From Paenisporosarcina cavernae (lineage in GTDB: Bacteria; Bacillota; Bacilli; Bacillales_A; Planococcaceae), in NCBI RefSeq assembly GCF_003595195.1, contig NZ_CP032418.1, positions 2,042,001 to 2,106,000 of the forward strand: a stretch of DNA of 64,000 nucleotides, in the 5' to 3' direction. Positions 16,432-23,997 of the stretch are shown here, in pieces. The notes under the pieces are model-generated. The model did no database searches, was not told the origin of the DNA, and was given only the letters and a program-made list of their open reading frames with translations. A program made the position numbers and the translations under genes. Numbering within the stretch: the stretch's first letter is position 1; the number at the start of each line of letters is the position of its first letter.

Positions 16432-17883
16432 TCAAAATTCACCATATATAAATTCTTGACCGGATACTCCAAAAATAACGACAGACGCTACGATAAAGAT
16501 ATACACGGCAAGTCTGACATAAACGGAACGATGAGAAAGCCATTCCCAAATCGAGCGATTCTTTCTTTCCAAATAGTAAAAAATGTGTGCGACAACATAG
16601 AAAAAAACGAAAATGACTAATTCCACAATAGAGAACATGTCAAACGCATGTAAAAGCTCAACTGGATTCCAAGAGCTTAAAGATAAAAATAGTTGAGCAT
16701 GTTCCAATCCTTGTTCCCCCGAATCCGAACGGAAGAATACACGAGAAAAACATACGAGCCAGAAGGTAATCATGATTTTCCACCATCGTTGGATCATAGG
16801 ATGTCTATCTAATCGAATGAAGGAAGCCATTTTTTCTCTTGATGATTTTGTTGCATCACCAAACACTCGGTAAATACCATGGATCAATCCCCACAGGACA
16901 AAATTCCAACCAGCTCCGTGCCAAATCCCACTCACTAAAAACGTAATGATAATCGCCACATAAATATCGCTTCTTTTCTTTTTCCCTTTACATAATGGAA
17001 TAAAAATATAGTCCCGTAACCACAAAGAGAATGTAATGTGCCAACGATTCCAAAAGTCTCCAATTGAAACAGAAAAGTGAGGTTGATTAAAATTTTCCGT
17101 TAATTTTATTCCGAGCATTCTAGCGCTACCAATCGCAATATCACTTACAGCAGAAAAATCCGCATACAGCTGGATTGAAAATAAAATCGTAGCTAGCACT
17201 ATTTGAGAACCTGTCGGGTCTGGACTGTCGTAGACACTTGACACTATTGGCGCTAACCGGTCAGCGATGATTGTCTTTTTGAAAAATCCCCATGCGATTC
17301 GCTTCATTCCATAGGTAATATTTTCAATATGAAAACCTTGCTCAACTTTAAACTGTGGAAGCAATTTTCGCGCACGTTCGATTGGTCCTGCTACTAGTTG
17401 TGGGAAAAATGCAAAGTAGACGGAAAAATAGCCGAAGTGCCGTTCCGCCTTTTGCTTTCCATAATAAATATCCGCTAAATAACTTATTGCTTGCAGCGTG
17501 TAAAAGGATATCGCCAAAGGCAAAACAACTTCTTGATATGGAATGGGGTAATGTAGATTTACTAACTTCGCAATTTCTCGAAGTGTGTCATGCACAAAAT
17601 GAATGTACTTAAACCAACCAAGACTCAGAAGTAGAAGAATAATGCCTATTTGCATGGCAACTTTCTTTTGTGATTTTGTTTCTTGTTTTTCAATTTGTTG
17701 TCCAAATATATAAGTACAAAATGTGCTTATCAATAAAAGTGGGATAAATTGAATGCTAATAAATGCGTAAAAAACATAAGTAGAGATTAGCAGTAGTATC
17801 CACCTAAAGCGATGCGGAACTACATAGTAAAGAGAAACAATGATTGCTAAAAACACGAGAAACTCAATGGATATAAATGTCAT
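16432..17883 (-). CDS. MBOAT family O-acyltransferase, AlgI type
   Basis: The 483-residue integral membrane protein has about ten hydrophobic segments and the membrane-bound O-acyltransferase signatures. These are FFPQLVAGPIERARKLLPQ, the cytoplasmic loop GDFWNRWHITFSLWLRDYIFIPL, and the catalytic histidine in VSGIWHGAGWNFVLWG. The length and these motifs fit AlgI/PatA better than DltB. It should move an acyl group across the membrane to an extracellular polymer or lipid acceptor. The start at 17883 follows GGTGAAAAG. It lies between the adenylating enzyme (119 nt upstream) and the SGNH gene (55 nt downstream). Confidence 0.9.
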   Translation of the reverse strand: MTFISIEFLVFLAIIVSLYYVVPHRFRWILLLISTYVFYAFISIQFIPLLLISTFCTYIFGQQIEKQETKSQKKVAMQIGIILLLLSLGWFKYIHFVHDTLREIAKLVNLHYPIPYQEVVLPLAISFYTLQAISYLADIYYGKQKAERHFGYFSVYFAFFPQLVAGPIERARKLLPQFKVEQGFHIENITYGMKRIAWGFFKKTIIADRLAPIVSSVYDSPDPTGSQIVLATILFSIQLYADFSAVSDIAIGSARMLGIKLTENFNQPHFSVSIGDFWNRWHITFSLWLRDYIFIPLCKGKKKRSDIYVAIIITFLVSGIWHGAGWNFVLWGLIHGIYRVFGDATKSSREKMASFIRLDRHPMIQRWWKIMITFWLVCFSRVFFRSDSGEQGLEHAQLFLSLSSWNPVELLHAFDMFSIVELVIFVFFYVVAHIFYYLERKNRSIWEWLSHRSVYVRLAVYIFIVASVVIFGVSGQEFIYGEF

Positions 17884-18002
17884 CTTTTCACCTATAAATA
17901 AACTTAACAATTCTTAGAATGCTGGATATAGAAATACAGAGGTTATGGTAAACGTAAAAACTTAGAATACTTGTCCAAACGACTTGAATTTCATAACAAC
18001 TT

Positions 18003-19400
18003 CTATTCTGCCCAATTAGGTAACTCCGAATAGAGAATTTTACCAAAATGATTACGCGGGATAGTATCTATTTTCACAATCTTATACCCTTTTAAGTTTA
18101 ATTTTTCTTTCATTATTTTCTTCATTTGATTTACATCATCTTGCAGTGTATAGATATTTAAATGGTCATCCTTTCCTCCACAGATACAGGTATAACCATG
18201 CTCACTTAAAAACAATTCAAGTTCATCTAGACTCACACGATTTCCATAAAGTTTAATGATTCTTTTCTTTCTGCCAGAAATGAAATAATACCCATCCGAA
18301 TCAAAGTAAGCGAGATCCCCTGTATGAAGCAAAGCCTTATTTTCATCTTGTTTTGAAAGATCACGGTATGACTCCGCGTATCCAAGAGAAACGTTTTGGC
18401 CTTTATAAATCAATTCTCCAGTCGTGTAAGGCTGTGTGATTTTAGAACCTGCATCATCTTCTAAGTGAAATTCTCCACCAGGAATAGCAATTCCAATACT
18501 CCCAGCTTTATCGCGGTTTTTATCACATGGCAAATAGGCCATCCTCGCCGTCGCTTCAGTCTGACCGTACATCGTGTAAAATTCAATTCCTTTTGCGGAA
18601 CATATTTCAACAAATTTAGAGAATAATGTTGGCGGTAATTTCCCTCCAGCTTGTGTTAGTTTCTTTAAACTAGGAAGCGAGATATCTTGGAACTTTAGCT
18701 TGTCCAATATCTCATAAGAAAATGGTACACCGCCAAAAGTAGTCACGTTATGTTCTTTGCACAAATTCCAAAACTCTTTACTAATGATAGAAGCATCCGT
18801 TATCACAATCGATGCGCCTTTAATGAAATGACTATTAATAATGGAAAGTCCATAGGAGTAACTCATTGGAAGTGTCGTTATTGGTTTATCATTTGGACCA
18901 ATGTCTAAGTATTCGGCAATGGATGCAGCATTGCTGAAAATATTTTCATAGCTCAGTCGTACAAACTTTGGGCTACCCGTGCTGCCTGAAGTCGTTAATA
19001 ACAATGCAAGACGGTCATCTAGATTATGTTGAATAGGATTCGGCATTTTATACAATGCATAGTTTTCAAATTCAAACGAATGCTTATATTTTGCGGATAG
19101 TTCTTGGTGTTCTTTAGTTGCCCAAATGAAATTCGGCTCGTATAGATCAATTAATTTTTGTAACTGTTCAAAGGAAATGGAAGCATCCAATAATAACGGC
19201 ACTACCTTTCCTCTTATGAATCCAACATAGCCAAATAGTGACTCTTTATTGTTTGAACATAAACAAAAAACGAGTGTCCGTGCACCGATTTCACGAGATA
19301 TGTCATCTGAAATTTGGATCATTTCAACATATGAATATGCACGCTCAGCATACAAAGCAATCTGGTTCCCGAATTTCTCGATTTTTTGAAAATCATTCAT
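18003..19400 (-). CDS. AMP-forming acyl/aminoacyl adenylating enzyme (DltA-like)
   Basis: This 465-residue ANL-superfamily enzyme activates a carboxylic or amino acid with ATP and loads it on the adjacent carrier protein. Core motifs are LLTTSGSTGSPKFVRLS (A3 P-loop), YTMYGQTEATARMAYLP (A5), TGELIYKG, LHTGDLAYFDSDGYYFISGRKKRIIKLYG (A7-A8, here split around residue 370), and a C-terminal PRNHFGKILYSEL with the A10 lysine. It is shorter than DltA (about 505) and its substrate pocket is not readable by eye. The start overlaps the carrier-protein stop by 8 nt, so translation is coupled. The substrate may be D-alanine or another acid. Confidence 0.88.
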   Translation of the reverse strand: MNDFQKIEKFGNQIALYAERAYSYVEMIQISDDISREIGARTLVFCLCSNNKESLFGYVGFIRGKVVPLLLDASISFEQLQKLIDLYEPNFIWATKEHQELSAKYKHSFEFENYALYKMPNPIQHNLDDRLALLLTTSGSTGSPKFVRLSYENIFSNAASIAEYLDIGPNDKPITTLPMSYSYGLSIINSHFIKGASIVITDASIISKEFWNLCKEHNVTTFGGVPFSYEILDKLKFQDISLPSLKKLTQAGGKLPPTLFSKFVEICSAKGIEFYTMYGQTEATARMAYLPCDKNRDKAGSIGIAIPGGEFHLEDDAGSKITQPYTTGELIYKGQNVSLGYAESYRDLSKQDENKALLHTGDLAYFDSDGYYFISGRKKRIIKLYGNRVSLDELELFLSEHGYTCICGGKDDHLNIYTLQDDVNQMKKIMKEKLNLKGYKIVKIDTIPRNHFGKILYSELPNWAE

Positions 19401-19641
19401 TGATAAAGTCCACTCCCAAACGTGTTAAAATGTCGATTCCACTTTGGTATGAGTTAAACTCGGAAATCCATTCTGAGTCGATAGAGACATCAAAAACATC
19501 CTCCATCTCAGATATGAGAATCATATGTCCAATAGAATCCCATTCACTTGAATTTCCCAGTATCAAGTCTTCATTTACCTCATCTTCTTCCAGTTCTAGA
19601 ATATCTATAAAAGCATTTCGATATTTTTCAATATTTTTCAT
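19393..19641 (-). CDS. acyl carrier protein (DltC-like), first gene of dlt-like operon
   Basis: This small acidic carrier protein (about 82 residues) carries a phosphopantetheine site in SSEWDSIGHMILISEME, where the serine after Asp is the attachment residue. ILELEEDEVNEDL before it and a short helix bundle after it match ACP/PCP folds. The ATG at 19641 (or 19644) follows AAGGAGG; longer starts up to 19695 are unlikely. It overlaps the adenylating enzyme by 8 nt and leads a four-gene unit, the C-A-B-D order of a dlt-like pathway. A Fur-like site lies about 145 nt upstream. Confidence 0.88.
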   Translation of the reverse strand: MKNIEKYRNAFIDILELEEDEVNEDLILGNSSEWDSIGHMILISEMEDVFDVSIDSEWISEFNSYQSGIDILTRLGVDFINE

Positions 19642-19784
19642 CATGATCCTCCTTATCATCGGTCTTTGCCCTGACGTTCTGTAAGTAATATTCATAATAT
19701 CATCATGTTTTCAATTCAACATTTTTATGGAAATATGTGCGATATCTTGTTTTCTTCTTATTAACTTAATACTCATTTATCAGT

Positions 19785-19799
19785 TGATAACGATTATCA
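19785..19799. promoter_or_regulatory. Fur-like box upstream of the dlt-like operon
   Basis: TGATAACGATTATCA matches the Bacillus 7-1-7 Fur-family consensus TGATAATNATTATCA with a single mismatch. It lies about 145 nt before the carrier-protein start and overlaps a TTGAAA hexamer on the minus strand. Zur and PerR boxes are similar, so the metal signal is not certain. No good -10 element could be assigned. Confidence 0.6.
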
Positions 19800-19861
19800 T
19801 TTTCAAACAAAATTTTAGCACAACTATTTCTCTATGGTCAATGGTCTTAAAAATCGTAAAA

Positions 19862-19941
19862 GTGCTTCCGTTATAAACAATTTCGATTAATTAAACAGTC
19901 ATGAATGTTTAAACTTTCATAATAGTTCCGTACACTGGCAC
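19862..19941. repeat. 80-bp palindromic repeat, copy B
   Basis: The left end GTGCTTCCGT is degenerate. The right half, ATGAATGTTTAAACTTTCAT then AATAGTTCCGTACACTGGCAC, is nearly identical to copy D. It lies between the Fur-like box and the promoter of the second antitoxin RNA. Confidence 0.7.
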
Positions 19942-20064
19942 CTACAATTAAAAAACGAGCATTCACACAAGTTAATCATATAGGTTGTATTCGTTATGTT
20001 CGACTTTCCATATCACGGTGGCAACTAATGATTGATTTTCACAACGTCGGCTACTTTCTTATCG

Positions 20065-20093
20065 TTGATACACCTAGATTCATTTGGTATAAT
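20065..20093 (+). promoter_or_regulatory. strong sigma-A promoter of antitoxin RNA 2
   Basis: TTGATA (20065-20070), a 17-nt spacer and a perfect TATAAT (20088-20093) predict a start near 20100. No plus-strand protein gene follows, only the antisense RNA that ends at about 20239. Confidence 0.8.
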
Positions 20094-20112
20094 GAAATTA
20101 GAAATTGAGTAA

Positions 20113-20152
20113 AATAAAAAAGATCGCCTGGTGCTACAACACCAAACGATCA
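20113..20152 (-). terminator. terminator of toxin 2 mRNA
   Basis: On the minus strand GATCGTTTGGTG (20152-20141) pairs with CACCAGGCGATC (20134-20123), followed by TTTTTTATTTTA. Confidence 0.85.
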
Positions 20153-20200
20153 ATGTAACAGCAGGTTCCCTTCAAGGGGATTGGCTAAATGAGTGAGATA

Positions 20201-20238
20201 ACCCATCTGAGCGCTAACTCAAGGATGGGTTATTTTTT
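20201..20238 (+). terminator. terminator of antitoxin RNA 2
   Basis: ATAACCCATC pairs with GATGGGTTAT on the plus strand, followed by TTTTT. The T-run overlaps the last lysine codons of the toxin on the other strand. Confidence 0.75.
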
Positions 20239-20313
20239 ATGGTTGAATGACAATATTGACACGACTAATGCTGCGAATGTAATTGCAATCATTAATGCTT
20301 CGAATACTGACAC
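20230..20313 (-). CDS. type I toxin, putative holin-like toxin family (27 aa)
   Basis: This 27-residue peptide starts at a GTG (20313) placed after GGGGGTGGTGCC, aligning exactly with the ATG of the toxin at 5489. It begins MSVFEALMIAITFAAL and ends SFNHKK. That pattern is the common Bacillales holin-like toxin (Hol_Tox) with one membrane helix and a basic tail. The mRNA 5' segment AAGGGTGGTTGGCT (20355-20342) can pair with AGCCAATCCCCTT (20186-20174) in its 3' end. A degenerate LexA-like half site (AGAACGTATGTGTG) lies near its weak promoter (TAAAAT, 20386-20381). An antisense RNA overlaps the 3' side. Confidence 0.75.
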   Translation of the reverse strand: MSVFEALMIAITFAALVVSILSFNHKK

Positions 20314-20620
20314 AGGCACCACCCCCTTTCGAACGGGAGTGAGCCAACCACCCTTGAGTACCTTATTCTATTACTCTATTATTTTACCACACATACGTTC
20401 TGTTTAGTATTTAATATCCGGCTTCATACAGGTCCTAGTGCAACAAACATTCGTGATTGTTTAAACATTCATAATAGTTCTGTGCTCTGGTACCTTAAAA
20501 CTTTATTACAAATGTTTGAAAGCCTAAATTTCTAACATACAAGTACAAGTGCAATAACAATACACCATTTGAGATATTTATGAGTTTTCTTGACTTGTTC
20601 GATTTGAATTGACATTTTCA
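20314..20620. other. intergenic region: toxin 2 leader, repeat C, AT-rich tail
   Basis: From left to right this gap holds the toxin 2 leader and weak promoter (to about 20410), repeat copy C (20432-20493), and an AT-rich stretch after the helicase gene with no convincing terminator or gene. Confidence 0.6.
20432..20493. repeat. palindromic repeat, copy C (62-bp internally deleted form)
   Basis: GTCCTAGTGC, then ACATTCGTGATTGTTTAAAC, then ATTCATAATAGTTCTGTGC, then TCTGGTAC. It aligns with copy D but lacks about 18-20 bp in the middle. It lies just downstream of the helicase gene, which has copy D on its other side. Confidence 0.7.
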
Positions 20621-23600
20621 TTATAAAATATTTTTATTAGCTATAGGTAAAAGCTTTGCAGGCATTTTCTCATGTAACTTCCATGTGAAGCTTACAGGGC
20701 TGCTACCTTCATGCTTTACATAATCGGCAGTGCCCAAGAAGGTAAATGGAGACGTATATCCATCTTGTTTCTTATATTCTCTAACAAACAATGCAATTTT
20801 ACTTCCAGTTTTAAGATGATTTATATATCTTTGTGCAGTGGGGCTAGACTCTGAAGTACGGCTTTGAGACTGCCAATAAAACAAGAAATCACTTATTGCG
20901 TAGTCTTCATACATTGTTGACACAGAAAAATCTTTGTCTGATTTATTTAACGTCACCATAAAGATATCAATTTTCTCATCAGAGAAATATTTTACTCCTT
21001 CACGGAATGCTGGTTTTTTATCATCATTATAATAATTAAAAGCTGCTAAAATTTGATCGGTTGAATAGTGCGCATGCACTCTCAAAGGATTAACGGTACC
21101 TAGTCGATGAGAACGTTCAACAAAGTCTAATTGTTCATATCGGTACATGAGCACTTGTAGTACCTCAACTTTTAAGTTCTCTGAATGGAATACTGTCTTA
21201 ACTCCTTGTTCCATTGATGTAAAACCTTCTTCAAGAGGAGGTGCTTGGAAAAGAGAATAATAAAGCATTCCAACCATTCTCTTTTCTTCCATGCCCGTGG
21301 CGATACCTTCATTTATAAACCTAATATAAAACTTTAAAATGTCAGCCGAGTCCAAGTGAAAGAAGTTTTGTATTCTCTTCTTTAACAACTCCTCATGTTT
21401 TGATTGATAGTCGCTAACCAAGCCAGCTTCAACCTTCATTCTTTCAAATAAACGGTTTTTTGAAGTTCCATAAAAATCCGCTAAACTTAAGTGATAATAC
21501 TTTAAAAATTCGCTTAGCGTTAGCTTTCTTCCGGTATCTGCTTCAAAATTTTTCATTTTATTAATTAAGACTTGTTTAGAATTTTTTGTAGCTTTTATAT
21601 TACGTAAAATATATTCCTTAGCTTGCTTTTCTAATAAAATTTCACTACCCCTAGGTGTATGTGTAAAACCATCTTCTACGAATTTTCGAATAGAATGTTT
21701 AGTACGCCCGACTAAAGCTCTTAATTTTTCTTCAAATGGGTAATCTTTATGAGCTTGTCCAATAAAGTCTAGTACAGTTAAACATTCTTTATCATCACTT
21801 AATCGTAATCCACGACCTAATTGCTGTAAAAAAACCGTAATACTTTCTGTTGGTCGTAAAAATAAAATTGTATTAATTTCAGGTATATCTACCCCTTCAT
21901 TATATAAATCAACAACAAAGATAAATTTTATCTCCCCTGACTTTAATTTATTTTTAGCGGATGTTCTCTCTTCGTCTGAAGAATCTCCATGTAACGCAAT
22001 ACTAGATATACCTTTTTCCGCAAAAAAATTGGCCATATACGTAGCATGCTTTATAGATACACAAAATCCTAAACCCTTTATTCCCTCAACACTTGTTACA
22101 TATTTCTTTAAGCTTCTTATTATTAATTCACTTCTAACGCGATTGTCAGTATATACATTTTCCAGGTCCCCATGGTCATACCCTCTCCTAGACCATTTCA
22201 TTGTAGATAAATCAACTGAGTCCGAAACTGCAAAATAATGAAAAGGACTTAGCAACTTACGATCAATAGCTTCAGTTAATCTCATTTCAGCTGCTATATA
22301 ATCATCGAAATAAGTAAGAACACTATCGCCATCCATACGTTCAGGTGTCGCTGTTAATCCAAGCAAAATTTTCGGACGATAATAAGCCAGGAGCTTTCGA
22401 TATGAAGGAGCTGCTGCATGATGAAACTCATCTACTACAATATAATCATAAAATTCTGGAGTCGTATGAATGTCCATCCCCTTGCTATTCCAACTTTGTA
22501 TACTCATAAATACGTGATTCAGAGTTTTAGGTTTATGTTTACCAACAAACATTTCCCCAAAATTTTGATCTTTTAAAATAGCTCTAAAGGTAGTAAGACT
22601 TTGTTTTAATATTTCTTCCCGATGAGCAATGAATAAAAATTTTGATTGAGGATTCTTCTGATAGTATCTTTTAAAATCAAAAGCTGAAATAACTGTTTTC
22701 CCTACACCAGTCGCTGCAACAATTAAATTACGATACCTGCCATGGGTTTCTCTTTCGGCTTCTAGTTGATCTAGAATTTCTTGTTGATACGAGTAAGGGT
22801 GTACATCCAAAACATATAATCCGCCTGGTTCTGCGACTAATAGTTGTTTTGACAATGACTGTTTTAAGGCATTCAAACTTTCTGGATCATCAATATTTAA
22901 CTTCTTGAAATCAGCATCATTCCAATAACTTTCAAAAGTAGCTTCGAATTTGCGTATTACATCTATCGAATCTCTTTCGGTTACTTTTAAGTTCCATTCA
23001 AGACCTGAGGTAAGTGCTGGATTCGATAAGTTGGAAGAACCTATGTATGCTGTACTAAATCCTGTTTCCCTTTTAAACAAATATGCTTTAGCGTGCAGTC
23101 TTGTTCTGTTTTTATCATATGAAATACGAATTTCTGTATTTGGCAATTTACTCAATTCTTCAATGGCCTTATAATCGGTCGCCTCCATATATGAAGTTGT
23201 GATTACTCTGAGTTTACCCCCTCTTTCTTGAGTGAAGTAACGTAGTTCTTCCATTATGATTCGAAGTCCTGACCACTTAATAAAAGAAACAAGCCAATCA
23301 ATAGAATCAGATGTAGCAATCTCTTTCCTTAATTCTTCTAGCATATTTGGTTCATAATGTGACCCCGTAAAAAGTGAAGTTTGGGAAAGTGAAGTAATGG
23401 GACGTACAACTTTTTCTTTTCTAAAAGCTCTTACAGTATTTAATTTGCTATAAACAGCTGTTAAAACTTCTCCTTGTTCTTCGATACGTAGTTCTTGAAA
23501 TTCTTCATCATTTAATGACAAACTTAATGAATTTATCACATCATTACATGCACGTATCTGACGTAATAAAACCTCACTGTCTTTATCAGAGTCTTCTCTC

Positions 23601-23782
23601 ATAAAACTTAGGGCTTTTCTTGTAACTGTCGAGATATAAGTTGAAAGAAGTTTTCTAGTTTCCTGTGCATCTAGCTTTTCAATATCAATTGTATATTCAT
23701 CGATTGAAAGATCTGCTAATTGGCTCTTTACCTTTGAATTTATAATTTCTTCATAAATTCCTTCTTTCAATATCTCCACCAC
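20621..23782 (-). CDS. PLD-nuclease / SF2 helicase / DUF3427 protein
   Basis: A 1053-residue multi-domain protein. Residues of about 150-290 form a phospholipase D-like nuclease domain (TRLHAKAYLF as the HxK motif, then YIGSSNLSNPAL). From about 330 it is a DEAD/DEAH-type SF2 helicase: YQQEILDQL, Walker A AATGVGKTVIS, DEFHH as Walker B, GLTATPERMDG (motif III region), and QQLGRGLR (motif VI). The C-terminal 350 residues match the DUF3427-type region. Related proteins are common in phage-defence islands and may act on foreign DNA; that role is inferred. Codon use is more AT-rich than the neighbours, and 80-bp repeats flank the gene. The start is uncertain among GTG, GTG and TTG within 15 nt. 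Confidence 0.88.
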   Translation of the reverse strand: MVEILKEGIYEEIINSKVKSQLADLSIDEYTIDIEKLDAQETRKLLSTYISTVTRKALSFMREDSDKDSEVLLRQIRACNDVINSLSLSLNDEEFQELRIEEQGEVLTAVYSKLNTVRAFRKEKVVRPITSLSQTSLFTGSHYEPNMLEELRKEIATSDSIDWLVSFIKWSGLRIIMEELRYFTQERGGKLRVITTSYMEATDYKAIEELSKLPNTEIRISYDKNRTRLHAKAYLFKRETGFSTAYIGSSNLSNPALTSGLEWNLKVTERDSIDVIRKFEATFESYWNDADFKKLNIDDPESLNALKQSLSKQLLVAEPGGLYVLDVHPYSYQQEILDQLEAERETHGRYRNLIVAATGVGKTVISAFDFKRYYQKNPQSKFLFIAHREEILKQSLTTFRAILKDQNFGEMFVGKHKPKTLNHVFMSIQSWNSKGMDIHTTPEFYDYIVVDEFHHAAAPSYRKLLAYYRPKILLGLTATPERMDGDSVLTYFDDYIAAEMRLTEAIDRKLLSPFHYFAVSDSVDLSTMKWSRRGYDHGDLENVYTDNRVRSELIIRSLKKYVTSVEGIKGLGFCVSIKHATYMANFFAEKGISSIALHGDSSDEERTSAKNKLKSGEIKFIFVVDLYNEGVDIPEINTILFLRPTESITVFLQQLGRGLRLSDDKECLTVLDFIGQAHKDYPFEEKLRALVGRTKHSIRKFVEDGFTHTPRGSEILLEKQAKEYILRNIKATKNSKQVLINKMKNFEADTGRKLTLSEFLKYYHLSLADFYGTSKNRLFERMKVEAGLVSDYQSKHEELLKKRIQNFFHLDSADILKFYIRFINEGIATGMEEKRMVGMLYYSLFQAPPLEEGFTSMEQGVKTVFHSENLKVEVLQVLMYRYEQLDFVERSHRLGTVNPLRVHAHYSTDQILAAFNYYNDDKKPAFREGVKYFSDEKIDIFMVTLNKSDKDFSVSTMYEDYAISDFLFYWQSQSRTSESSPTAQRYINHLKTGSKIALFVREYKKQDGYTSPFTFLGTADYVKHEGSSPVSFTWKLHEKMPAKLLPIANKNIL

Positions 23783-23900
23783 TTTCTTATTAATTGTTAT
23801 TTATTAAAAAACTTAACTAATTGATTTCTACTTGGAGTCTGCAATGGAAATCTCAAGTAGCTAACTCCCATATTTAGAATATATGTATCTGTTAAAACAA

Positions 23901-23980
23901 GTGCCAGTACAAAAAACAATCGTGATTATTCAAACATTCATGAATGTTTAAACTTTCATAATAGTTCCGTGCACTGGCAC
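23901..23980. repeat. 80-bp palindromic repeat, copy D (best copy)
   Basis: The ends are GTGCCAGTAC and GCACTGGCAC, with perfect 8-bp terminal inverted repeats GTGCCAGT/ACTGGCAC. The centre AAACATTCATGAATGTTT is a perfect 18-bp palindrome. It lies between the helicase start and the rlmCD stop. Confidence 0.8.
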
Positions 23981-23997
23981 CTTAAAAGGAATTCCTA

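Larger units (their letters stand above)
20100..20239 (+). ncRNA. predicted antisense antitoxin RNA of type I toxin 2
   Basis: This RNA is predicted from the promoter at 20065-20093 to the terminator ATAACCCATC...GATGGGTTATTTTTT (20201-20238), about 140 nt. It is antisense to the 3' untranslated part and the last codons of the toxin at 20230-20313. The layout (strong antisense promoter, weak toxin promoter, overlapping 3' ends) is that of the TxpA/RatA and BsrG/SR4 systems. Expression is inferred. Confidence 0.65.

Noticed and set aside
16411-16620. Plus-strand frame inside the MBOAT gene
   Set aside because: Shadow of the well supported minus-strand MBOAT gene.
20385-20402. Second LexA box at toxin 2
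   Set aside because: AGAACGTATGTGTG keeps only one half site (GAAC) and has three mismatches to the consensus; too weak to call.
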